From Auanema rhodensis (Eukaryota; Nematoda; Chromadorea; Rhabditida; Rhabditidae), in contig OZ059896.1 in assembly GCA_964057225.1 (NCBI GenBank), positions 16,380,501 through 16,444,500 on the forward strand: 64,000 bases of DNA. The letters run 5' to 3'. The translations under genes were made by a program, and so were the position numbers. Position 1 is the first letter of the stretch, and the number at the start of each line of letters is the position of its first letter. Below are positions 11,601 through 22,400 of this stretch, piece by piece. Under the pieces are notes generated by a model. The model made no database searches, had not been told where the DNA came from, and worked only from the letters and a program-made list of their open reading frames with translations.

Positions 11601-13361
11601 GAGAAGTTGTACCAGAAGTAAAAGAAGAACTTATGACTGAACCAGAGTCTGAAGCTCCTCTAGAGCTAGAGACTGCTTCTAAGACTGAAGAAGAAATAAA
11701 AAAAGAGGCCGAAGAACTGCAAAAGAAATTGGAAAAAATTGAAAAGGAGAAAAAAGAGAAGAAAGCTACAGTGGAGAAGCACTACAATTTGCCCAAAGAG
11801 AACAAGGCAACGATTAGAAAACATAAATGATTTACAGTTTTTTATTTCAGATATTTGTATATCCTTCTAAAACTGCAAAGGGTGGCAAGTTTGATTGTCG
11901 CGTAGTATCTTTGCAAACATTACTTGAATACCGTAATGATGACAACAAAGAATCTCAATTCGAGGTTTTTTTATTTGATTTATTAAAATAATTTTAATGC
12001 TATAGGTATCTCTGTTCGCGGAAGCATTCAAAGAGTTGATTGAAAGACAATCTGCTTTCAAGATATACCATGCTATTGTAAATGCTGCTGATCGAGAAAC
12101 TGAGAGGAAGAGAAGAGATGAAGCTAGAGGTCTTGGAGAGAAAGAAAAATCTGAGGTATTAGTTGTGTTTCTATATTTATTCAATTGTTCGGAATAGGAT
12201 GATGAGAAAACAGAAAAGAAAGAGGAAGAAAAGCCTGAAAGAATTGAGCTTAAATCTATGGTTTCTGAGAGAGCATTATTTGAATCTTGTGCTGTTTTTG
12301 ATGGCAATCTCTGCAGGTATGTTGTTGATTCTTAATTAATTTACAAGTTTCTTTTTTAGTTATATCGGAGATAGAGATCTGGAAGAAATATTTATGAACT
12401 GTGAATTCGGTCTTACTCGCGGTCAAATTTCCAAACTAGTCCATAGGGTTTGCAATCGAGAACGCTTTAACTACCGGTTTGAATATTAAATTTGTTATTC
12501 ATTTTCACTATTAATTTTTTAGTGATCTCACTGATAATCTGGTCGATTCCGATGGTGCAGTTAGATTTACTCCAGGTCAATGTGAATCTCCTCCTTCTCT
12601 TGATACTTTATTACGTGGTTCGTGTTCACGTTCCAGAATAATCTTGTTTTGATATCTGTTTTTAAGGATATGGCTTAGCCTATGTTCAATCGGAAAAATC
12701 TTCCGAAGGACCCACTATCTGTAATTCTGAAGGATGCACGGTCATAATTAATGGAAATGTAATTAATGTTGAACAAAAACTTGCTCTATTGAAAAAGAGT
12801 GAGAAGGAAAGAGATCAAGCTAAGGCAGCTTATAATGAGCAGAGCTCTTTAATAAGTTAGACTAGTTTTTTGTTCTCTGTTAATATACAACGTATTGTAG
12901 CTCAACTACGGGAAGCCAAACAAGAACTCGAAAAGAAAAAGAAAGAATTGGAAAAAGATTTAGAGAAAACCAAAAAGAAGCTTGGGGATACAGGTACTGC
13001 CTTGAAAGCCTCTCTTGAAGATGGTGCTCACTTCAAAACCGCTCTTGCTGATTGCAAGCGATATGCTGAACGTGTGCTGAATGTTGTAGATAAGGCTTGT
13101 CCCTCCACTCCAAAGAAAGAGGAAAAGGAGAAGGTATAAAGATATTACATGCACGATCTAAGATGCTCTTTTTAGAAATCGGAAGAAAAGGAGAAAACCA
13201 AAGAATCCAAGGAAAAACAAGATAAACCCGAGGAACCTACGATTCCTGCAGAGGCTCTTGTTCTTTCTGACGAAGCAGGTCCTGAGGCTGGAGAATCCGC
13301 TGCTACGGAGGAAATTAATGAGCAATCACAACACTCCAAAGAGGATTCCATGGATTCTTGA
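8645..13361 (+). CDS. CCAR1: Cell division cycle and apoptosis regulator 1 homologue (CCAR1; C. elegans LST-3)
   Basis: Nuclear coactivator and splicing/apoptosis regulator (family knowledge). Domains in order: Gly/Met-rich N-terminus (MSQFGGGGKPGAWG); S1-like fold RTFVGVVTKMHDSYGFVDDD...DKVMVEASYN (8980-9250); Arg/Ser/Pro-rich stretch (RRRSPPRRSPRRSPP, about 9490-9760); a conserved CCAR block VKSRYPKLYIPSDFADLTPD (from about 9925); DBC1-type domain VRYYRADKDRVDRVHLLWPD (from 10709); SAP domain HWNDLDVKSMKVAELKAELD (11340-11520); acidic coiled coil; a block IFVYPS...GGKFDCRVVSLQTLLEYR (11851-); an EF-hand-like segment IGDRDLEEIFMNCEFGLT (12360-); C-terminal coiled coil (12890-13030) and acidic tail ending TGA at 13361. 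The TG/G split codon across the intron ending at 10708 restores Trp. The donor of the intron ending at 11222 is unclear. AATAAA at about 13565. Confidence 0.93.
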
Positions 13362-13668
13362 AATTATTTATTATGAAATCTTTCTTATACATATTACATC
13401 TCGTTGTATTTTTGATGCATCTTGTTTGTTAGATATTCGTGTTAGTCTTATTTCAACAATCATGTAATAATGTGGTCTCTCTTTTATCAAACTGTTAAAA
13501 TCTGTTGATGTATGCATGATTTCGTTTGATATCTCGAAAGATATCTCAACCCATTTTTAAAATCAATAAATGGTTTGTCCATAATATTCAATTTTGGCAC
13601 GTTTTTCGAATTGTCTACCTAGGAATTTCTAACATAAGTAATTTCACATGAGTAGCTTTAAATTAAAG

Positions 13669-14027
13669 ATGAATGAGCCCGGTAAACCATCCACCAGTAT
13701 TCAAGACGAAGATGAAAAAGTATACTGCATATGCAGGTTGTTTCTATTTTTATGAATTTTTTTTCAAAATCTTTTTAGAACTAGGTATAAAAAGCATGAT
13801 TTTATGATTTCATGCGATAGATGTGGAGAGTGGTTTCACGGAGACTGTATTAAGGTTGTTTCCTTCTAAAAAACCTTTTCACACATCTCTTACAGATGAC
13901 GGAAGTATTTTCAATGAACGTCGATATTTATCACTGTGAGCCATGCTCTATAAAGTATAATGTTCCGCAACTTAAATATACCGCCGAGTAAGTTTCTAAG
14001 TTTGATTCAGTACAAGATATTCGTAAA

Positions 14028-14058
<31 letters not shown>

Positions 14059-16193
14059 TTAAATTTTTTTCCCAAAACAATTAATTTCCAATCAACCCAA
14101 AAACTTAATACGTAATTAGCATATGTAACTGTAAGATACTGTCACCTATTTCTTTATTTTGGGCCAAATTTTATTGTTTACATTTTCTAATAATTAATAG
14201 TTCACTGAGTATTCTAAGTACTTCATTGAAATTTATAAAATATTTTGTTTCAGATATCAAAGAGATTTAGATCGTGTACAACGAGAAAAAATAGAAGCAG
14301 GTATGATTTTTTCTTTTTTCTTTATTTTAAATTTTAATGTTCAAGATAAAGCTAGATGTGGTATGTGCATTGGATGTTATAGAACAGAAAAGTGTGGAAA
14401 GGTATACATGCTTATGCCCTATGTATCAGTTGCCTATCTTTCAGTGTGAACAGTGTTCAAGAGACCCCCCTGGTTTGTGTATACGATTGCGATGTGTTCA
14501 GTACGAAGCTAAAATGAAATCAGGTAATTCTTATATATAATTGATTTACTTTCGTAATTTTTTTATTAGCTGGTAGACCAAGAAGAGAAACTTCAAAACA
14601 AGTAGAAGAAGAGGATGATAAATCTAGATCTTTAAGAACTACTAATTCTCCGGAAAAATCTCGACGTGGAAGAAAGAAAGGATGGAAAAAAGATCAATCT
14701 GTAAGCACTACAAATCAAAATATTATGAGATTATTGTATTATTCAGAATGCTCCACCTGTACCTCCACCTCCGCCTCCTACTGCCCAAGAGTTGGTCGAA
14801 AAATCAAGAGTTCCACGCATCCCAGGTATCGTCTAGGTTGTATGTGCTAATTCTTATAACTTGTTTTAGAGTTAGAAAAGGAAATAGCTCATTACTCTTA
14901 TGAATCATACGGTGGACGTCGACGAGGAGCAGCTAAGAAGAAAGACGTGGCTACGGAGAATGATATGCCTCGACAATGTTTAGTGCGTTTTTTCAACTGA
15001 TTTGTCCTCAGCAATATTTAAATTCAGGAGCCAAATTGTGTGAATCAAGCACGGGAATCGAGTAAGTATTGTAGTGATGGCTGTGGATTACGCTTAGCAA
15101 AGGTATCATATTTTCTTTAATATGTTTTTATTGTTATATGTACAGACTCGATTAACATATATTTTGCCTGGCAGAGTTGAAGAATTTTGGCGAGTGCTAC
15201 CTGCAGCAGAGGTATGCAAGATTCTTTTTTTATCTAAACACAATTACTTTGTTCAGACAAGAAATAATTTGTGGGTAGAAGAATTGAATAACACTTGCGA
15301 TAACATTAATAATACAATTCATCAATTGTTGGATTTTTATCAGATGATAGTACGATATGTCAATGTATATCTCAAAGATTTATCTATTTTCTAATCTTTT
15401 GAATTTGTAGGCTCTGAAGAATGTTGATCCTATTGAAGAAGAGGATGAAACTTCTCATGAAACAGTATATCGCTTCCTCATTTTCGAAATAGTATTCTCC
15501 TTTACAGCTTGCTCACTGTACTGTATGTGGAGTTGAAATCAATTCCCGACAACTTGCTAAGCACGTCGAAAGATGTTTTGTACGATCTGAAAAACAAATC
15601 ACATTCGGTGCCCATCAATTGGTACTTTTTATCTTGAGATAGTTGAAAATGAGTGAAATCATTTTAGGCACAATATAACCCAAATGAACTTTTCTGTGAG
15701 GCTTACAATAAAACCAGTAAAACTTATTGTAAACGATTGAAAGTTATGTGTGCTGAGCACTACAAAGGAGAACTTGAAGCTTCATTGAAAGTATGTTTCT
15801 TTTTTGTATTGAGTTTTCTATTATCTTTCGTTCTTAAGGTTTGCGGTTGTCCAAAATACTTTTCTTCCAACGAAATGAAAAGTTTTACTGATATTTTCAC
15901 TGGCGAATGCAGCCTGTTAGAAGGTGGGTTCTGTACAAGCCCAAGGAAAGAATGTCATGCACATCATAGATGGCTACAGGTAGTATAATGAATCTTTAAT
16001 ATACTATAATATGAATACTGTTCAGTCCATTCTTGGCATAATTGAGAGTGAACGAATGAATTTATTAACCAAATTTGGAGAAGTAAATGAAAGAAAAACA
16101 ACTCTTGAAATATCCAATCAAAACCGAGGTGACGCCATATCATTGCTGTGCTGTCAAACGGTAGGAGAAAATAAAGAAGAACCAGATATATGA
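13669..16193 (+). CDS. cfp-1: CXXC zinc finger protein 1 (CFP1), Set1/COMPASS subunit
   Basis: Targets the SET1 H3K4 methyltransferase to promoters. The start at 13669 gives MNEPGKPSTSIQDEDEKVYC. Next is a PHD finger: CIC...SCDRCGEWFHGDCIK...YHCEPC (13725-13960), the H3K4me3-reading module. A CXXC finger follows: CGMCIGC, CGKCEQC, then CIRLRC (14355-14505), with a short loop before the last cysteines (see findings). A basic linker (KSRRGRKKGWKK), a Pro run and a conserved EPNCVNQARESSKYCSDGCG zinc-binding block come next. C-terminal CFP1 domain: LAHCTVCGVEI, CEAYNKTSKTYCKRLKVMCA, VCGCP (15500-15970), with a final coiled coil. Introns are 42-60 bp except one of about 260 bp (13990-14252) carrying a pure A tract at about 14031-14053. 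Stop TGA at 16191-16193. It lies 308 bp after CCAR1 and 361 bp before PMM. Confidence 0.93.
14031..14053 (+). repeat. Poly(A) tract inside a cfp-1 intron
   Basis: An uninterrupted run of about 23 A within the longest cfp-1 intron. No target-site duplication or retroelement body is visible, so it is treated as a simple homopolymer. Confidence 0.7.
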
Positions 16194-16553
16194 TAGAAAA
16201 GTTTTAGACTGGCGTTGCAAACGATAAGGGCAGTTAATATAAATGTGAAATATACTGTCATAGCTAATTATTATCATTTGAACTAATGATCTACATTTTA
16301 CATTTCGAACTCACAATGCGCAGGAATTATTGACATAATACGTGGCAATGGCAATGTGGAGAGTTTTCTCTATACTATTCAGCATTACATGTATGAGGAT
16401 ATCACTTACATATTCATTTCGTACTATTTATACCTCAAATAAACTTTTTAATATCTATGTATTTTGTTTACGATTAGATCTTTTTTCAAAACAACAATAT
16501 CTTCAATATAAATTTAAATGTTTAATCTTAGTTGTAGGATTAATAGGGGTAAA

Positions 16554-17715
16554 ATGACTAAGGCCATTTTTGTCTTTGATGTTGATGGAACATTAACACC
16601 ATGTAGACAGGTGTTGTATCTCCATTTATTCTAATACTTTAAAGTTAATATTCAGAAAATCGACAAAGAAATGTATGATTTTATGCAAAATCTTCGTAAG
16701 TCGTATCCTGTAGCTATTGTTGGTGGTTCTGACATTAATAAAATTGCTGAACAGCTGTCTGATAATGTTGAAACACGTAAGCACTTCTATTCAAGTTTTT
16801 CATATTTTTTGTTTTTTAGTTGTCACAGAATACGAGTATGTTTTTGGTGAAAATGGGCTAATTGCTTTCCAAGGAGAGAAGCAATTCAAATCTCATGTAA
16901 GAATTCTCTATATTAGTTTTTAATAAGTTCGTTTTCAGACTATCCAAGAGAAACTAGGAGAACAAAATTTACAGAAGCTGATTAATTTTACCTTAGCTTA
17001 TTTCTCTAAATTGACGCTTCCAGTTAAGAGAGGGACTTTTGTCGAGTTCAGAAAGGTTGTTCTGACTTTTAAGCTTACAATTTAAATTAAACTCTCCAGG
17101 GAATGTTGAACCTTTCACCCATTGGAAGAAGTTGCTCTCAGCAAGAACGTGATGACTTCGTTGTTTTTGACCGAGAAAACAAAATTCGTGAGACATTTGT
17201 CGAGGCTTTGCAAAAGGAATTCAGCGAAATTGGATTTACTTTTGCCATAGGTTTGTGTTCTTTCTTGATGGTTTTACTTATATAATTAGTAAACTTATTT
17301 TAATTGAAAACAAAGATTCAACTGGTAAGTGCGTAATGTATTGTTTTAATATAAAAGATTTTTTGTTGATTTGTTTAGGCATGTTTCATTTCTATTTTTC
17401 ATTGATCTTTTTTGAAAGAAAAATGTTGCAGGTGGCCAAATCAGTGTGGATGCTTATCCTAACGGATGGGACAAAACGTTTTGTTTACAATATTTTGCCG
17501 ATCAATATGACGAAATTCATTTCTTTGGTGATAGAACAGCTCCGGTTAGATCTAATTTCAGACAAAAAAATTAAATTGAGTTTTAGGGAGGAAACGATCA
17601 CGCAATCTTTGTTGACTCCAGAACAATAGGACACACGGTTGTTGGGCCAGCCGATACCAGACGTCAAGTGACGGATGTTATCACCGGACTAACCGTACAG
17701 AACAAAAATATTTAA
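16554..17715 (+). CDS. PMM2: Phosphomannomutase (PMM1/PMM2 family)
   Basis: Converts mannose-6-phosphate to mannose-1-phosphate in the cytosol, feeding GDP-mannose for N-glycosylation and GPI anchors. HAD-superfamily enzyme: motif [10 protein letters not shown] (catalytic Asp pair, 16570-16600), [14 protein letters not shown], the family-specific [14 protein letters not shown], and the cap segment [20 protein letters not shown] with the conserved mannose-binding arginines. Then come [19 protein letters not shown], motif IV FFGDRT, and GGNDHAIF...[10 protein letters not shown]. Length of about 250 residues is normal for the family. Exon 1 is 16554-16610 and exon 2 starts 16656; the stop is at 17713-17715. 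A GTTGTAG acceptor a few bases upstream of the ATG fits trans-splicing of a downstream operon gene. A 190 bp intron (17250-17431) interrupts the cap/core junction. No catalytic residue is missing. Confidence 0.96.
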
Positions 17716-18221
17716 TTTATTATTTATCATAAATCATTTAACTGAATGGTTTATTTATATAGCCTTTGTGATATTATAAGTGACAGAGTTTTTTTTTAAT
17801 GAACCTGTCGTATAGGCGGTCTTCTTTAAATAAAAATAGAAAATTCAATATATGTTTTCCAACTTTTTATTGAAAAAATATTTTTATGCTCTTTCTTAAT
17901 AATACTTGATCTTATGTTTGAGATTCAATTGTAATATTTTTATTTCATATAGAATGCCAACCTATGACGTGACGCAGTTGTCATCGTTGTGTACTATTGT
18001 AATTTTGGTTTTGTTGTTTGAGAGCATTATCTAAATTCAGTCATAGATATCACTTCTTAAATACTTATTCCCTTTTTTGAGAATCCCAGTAATATGTACA
18101 ACCTAAGATAATCCTAGTAGAACATTAATTCAAGTTTGGAATGAAGTCAATGTATTTGAATAGGTAATTGAGTGATGATTCTCATTCAGATTATCTCACG
18201 ATTTGTAGTTTATGGGCTCAA
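17716..18221 (+). other. 3' flank of phosphomannomutase
   Basis: AT-rich, with AATAAA at about 17829 as a likely polyadenylation signal. No coding sequence seen up to the fragmentary reading frames starting at 18222. Confidence 0.4.
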
Positions 18222-19075
18222 ATGTCACAAGAATTTGATGAAGATTTTAATCGAGAAGAACAGGAAGCCGGAATGAGGACGAATTTACGACACATAGCAC
18301 TACATAAATCAGGCTAGATTTAGACTACGCGGGAAGTCGTTAACAATATGAGTAATGAGCAGGTAGAAGACACAAATAAAGGTTAGTCCTGCTTGAGTGT
18401 GCATGAGAACTGAGAGAGCGAATAGAGGACACAATCTAATCGACTCTCCTCAGGTGCACCCTTTAGTAGTTGTAATTGGAGCTGATACATGAGGCTCGTG
18501 TACTGTCTTATATAGAGCTGTCTAAGCTAGATGAATATGGCCTGAAACATGTAATTACCTGATAATTAGTCTGAAACTTCTAAGGTCATCAATTTGCAGA
18601 ATATGCAGAGAATCTCATTTTTCAACAGACGGTTGTTTGAAAATGGAGGAAGAACAAGCAGGTGTCCACGAAAATTAAAATTAGCTTTTCTTTTTCTTCG
18701 TCTAAAACGCAAAAGCCTTCATTTTGAACGACAAATGAATATGTCAAGCAATTTTGTTTTTTTCTTTCTATCTTGCAACAATCAAAATACTATAAACGGA
18801 TATTTGGTCGTTGAAAGTGTTAGAATGACTCATTGTCTTCCCATTGCATGTGGATGCCCTTTCAAGGCCATAGTGCTCGACCATATTTTTTGATTTTTTT
18901 TGTTGTAATTTAGCTGAGAACCGAACCCATACATACATGTCCGCCGGAAGGAAAGATGCTGCACGATAACATACGGATATTGCCCATCGTTTTGATGTTC
19001 TGCTACCAGCCAGATGTTAGTTTGAAGCTTACACTTCCTGACAAATATCCTAATAAGCCTTTGAATGGAATGTGA
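18222..19075 (+). pseudogene. Possible RWD-domain gene fragments (plus strand)
   Basis: Two pieces. Piece 1 (18222-18317), preceded by a TTTGTAG acceptor, starts MSQEFDEDFNREEQEAGMR and resembles the EEQ..E...L..I start of RWD proteins such as RWDD1. Piece 2 (18914-19075), after a TAATTTAG acceptor, contains VSLKLTLPDKYPNKPL, the typical RWD strand plus YP motif, but stops right after it. No donor was found that joins the pieces into one frame, and the domain's second half is absent. That suggests a decayed copy, or coincidence. A minus-strand reading of the same DNA competes with it (next entry), so both are tentative. Confidence 0.22.
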
Positions 19076-19452
19076 TTGAGAATCTGACGAAAGCGGCGAC
19101 CGCTGCGTTTTTGAGTATTATTATCAGTTTTCTCTCAATTTGAAGGCATATGTCATAAACACAGCTTCAATATGGCTAAGCTCTGTTAGCAATTAAGCTG
19201 TGAAATGAGAATATAGGCATGAGATCAGAGAGGGTTTTCATTGTATTTCAGATATGTGTAGATACATATATGTGAATATATATATTTATATTTACACAAT
19301 ATATTGGTGATTGAACCACATTTAATTTGCTTTTTACTTTGTAAAGCCTGCTGGCCTAATATACATTCACCTCCAACAAGTAGAAATGTTGCAATAAGTA
19401 CGACCCAAAGTTTGACATACTTTTTTCCGTCACTAGCATCTATTATTTGCAT
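18773..19452 (-). CDS. Possible secreted or membrane protein, two exons (minus strand), unrecognised
   Basis: Exon 1 (19452-19371) encodes MQIIDASDGKKYVKLWVVLI followed by ATFLLVG, a signal-peptide or anchor-like hydrophobic core, and ends with a G|GTGAAT donor. Exon 2 would start at 18913 after a TTCTCAG acceptor and is in phase, reading KLQQKKSKNMVEHYGLERAS then TCNGKTMSHSNTFND. The frame stops at about 18770, so further exons would be needed. I recognise no domain. It overlaps the plus-strand RWD-like reading, and their acceptors lie back to back at 18911-18916. Only transcript data can decide. Confidence 0.25.
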
Positions 19453-22400
19453 ATTTTACTTCAAAATAAAGATTTATTTGACATCATTTTACTAATTTAG
19501 TAATACTATATCCACTGTAAGTTAGTATCCAATCGTTTATACCCATATATGTCTACGTTGACCCTTGCGTAACAATGTCGTTTCAGTATAGTTTGTTTAC
19601 TATGAAATAGCAATCCTGTAGTTTGATGGCCCCTGCTGTTGTTAATGATGCTAACTGACCACTATCTATATAAAACGTTGATATGTATGAATATTTTGTT
19701 AATTTCCTGGCTTCTGTATATCAAGTAACCACCTAATTTGTCCAGTATTTGTCACTTTATCTTTTTCAATAACAATAGAATTTCAAATAAATACAGGAAA
19801 CGACTAAAAAGAACATATCTATTTTGTAGTTTATAGAACCAATAAGTCCGACTTTTTTTGGCAAAAAATATCACAATCTACACAAAAAAAAACGGAATGA
19901 AAACCATGTGGTGGGAGGTTTTAAAACGCTTGTCTCATAAACCAAATTACATTGATCTGAAATAAAAGAAACAGAAAAATCAAACCTTACACTGTACATT
20001 AAAAGATGCCAGTTTTCATTATCTTTATTTGAGGAAACGATAATAAAAAGAATAATAATAATAAATGTCTAATAGCATTCATTAATTTATCTTCTTTTTC
20101 GTGTTGCCCGTCATCTCACTCTTGATTTGCTTCTTCTCTCGCTTCTCCGTTACCTTCATTTTTGACTACCGTCTGGGTCTTGATGGCGATCGTTTATCAA
20201 GCAGAACAAACATTTCATGTCCAAGGTCTTTTTGTCTTCAAGAAAGCTTCATTCACAACATGTTGGACATGTTAAGATGACTGAAAAACTTGAAATATTT
20301 CACTGTTTGAGCTCTTGTATATGAATGACAAGCCATAAACGCATTTGATCGTAACCTGTAGACCAACATCAATACAAATCAAAACGCTTCGCAGCCTATT
20401 CAGAAATTTCAACCATTCTTGTCAGTCGTCTCTTCCTCATACTACTTTGTCGTTGCCTTCATCATCTCCCATATTTGTGTTTGATTCTCACAACAAAAGA
20501 CACATCTCATCCAATACATCGCCTTGTCTTCAGCCTCCTAACTCTTACAATTTTTCCTCAAAATGCAACTGATAACATCATTTGGTAAAGGCAGTGATTC
20601 TATATATTTTTACAAACATTTTAATTTAAATCTCCCGTTTACACGTTTTTCCATCAATAATGAGCAATAATATATATATCTAATTGTTTCTTTCTATTTC
20701 TTAAGAACTTTTTTCGACATGTACATCCGCTATATTCACTCCTATATATAGCCTCGAATGGATAACAAAAACCCTACATAGCCTATTACTCACTTCATCG
20801 AATGTCAATGAAAAAGGCCAGAAACTGAGGTGAAATACGGTTTATTCTTAATTTTTCACTGATTTTAATAGTTCATAGCTAATCCGACATGTTCATTTGT
20901 TTGTGAACAATTTTGCCATTTTTGTCGTCTACAAAATCGTTTTTATATATCAAATATCAAGAGTAATCGGAGTTATATTTCATAAAATATAGCTTTACTT
21001 ACTATTTTTTAAATTTGTTTGTCAAAAAATTCGTTAAAATCATTTTGTCGTGTCTCTCTTTCTTCTGTTCGGTATGCACTGACTGCATTTGCAGTAAAAA
21101 ATATTTCGTGGAGTCCCTATGCATGTAATAGCTTCGATCTTGTCATATTTCTATCCACAAATCACTATAATCTTTCCTTGTTTTCTTTTTTTTTATTCAA
21201 AAACTACACGCTGATTATTCTCATCTCATCGTTTCCATGGTTTCAACATCATTTTCCCATCACTTTATGCATTTCATTTCATTTTCTCATTCTGTGTTTT
21301 CATATCCTTCTCTATTTCTCGTAATTCTTTGTTTTAAACCTTAATTCACAATTCAATTTCCGATATTGATGTAAAAATCCATTAGACGTAGGTATATATA
21401 TATATATATATATATATGTTATCAACATTATTATTATAGTTTTAAATTTATTATTTCAACAAAATGCTTTCCTCTTTGCACATCGTCATGCCATTTCCTT
21501 CTCTTTTTCATTGTTTTCGCATACTGTCCTTTCCCTATCTCGCTTGTCTTCTTTTTGTTTCTATGTTCATTTTAACTTTTTTTTACCACAAAATCAATTT
21601 ACATTGTATTATATTAAACAAATATTCCTTCATTATATTCACACTTTTACTATTTCAATGTTATTCATATGATTAACACTCATATTATCCATTTCATACA
21701 ATTTCCTGTTAACTAGAACGTATGCCAGTAGCATGTGAACGGTGTCATCAGCAGGTGATCATAGCCATCCACCAGCTATTATCAGGATGATGAGCATGCT
21801 CCTACAAGCAGTTTACGGAGACGTCAAGACCATCTGCTAAGGCTTAAGTCCTAAATTACTTAGAATTTAATAATTTCTAATCTCTTCTTGACTAAGACAG
21901 CTGCCTAACTTTATCTGGTATGGAAATCATACAGTTACTATCTAAGGACTCAATATCCCCAGCGTTCTTTATTTTTTGGATTTTACTTCTGATTCCTCTA
22001 TGCGGTAAAGCGATATAATCCTTGGCTATTCGATCTGCAATCTCAAAGAAGTGAGAAGTTAATTTGAGAAAAAATATAAAAAAGAGTCCGCATCTGTTAA
22101 TTCCCATACGATTTCGAAAAAATCTTATTTTCTTGCCCACATCTGAGACATTCTACCGCAATACTGATAATCCACGAAAGCGCAACACAGGCTTCCTGCT
22201 GTGCTTCTCAACGGTAGGTACCTGAAAACTGAAGGTGTGAATTGTGATTTCGGTATGCACAGCAGTGATCTAGCTAATTATCCAAAAGGACCTTTGAGTT
22301 AATTTAATTGAAAAAAGCAACTAAAAATAGATTAAATAACTAACCCCTATTTCATTTTTATTTTCAATAACCTTCATTTACGATCATATTTAAGCATTCA

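Noticed and set aside
18594-18893. 99-codon plus-strand open frame
   Set aside because: Basic and Phe-rich with no domain; overlaps better supported but conflicting exon readings on both strands.
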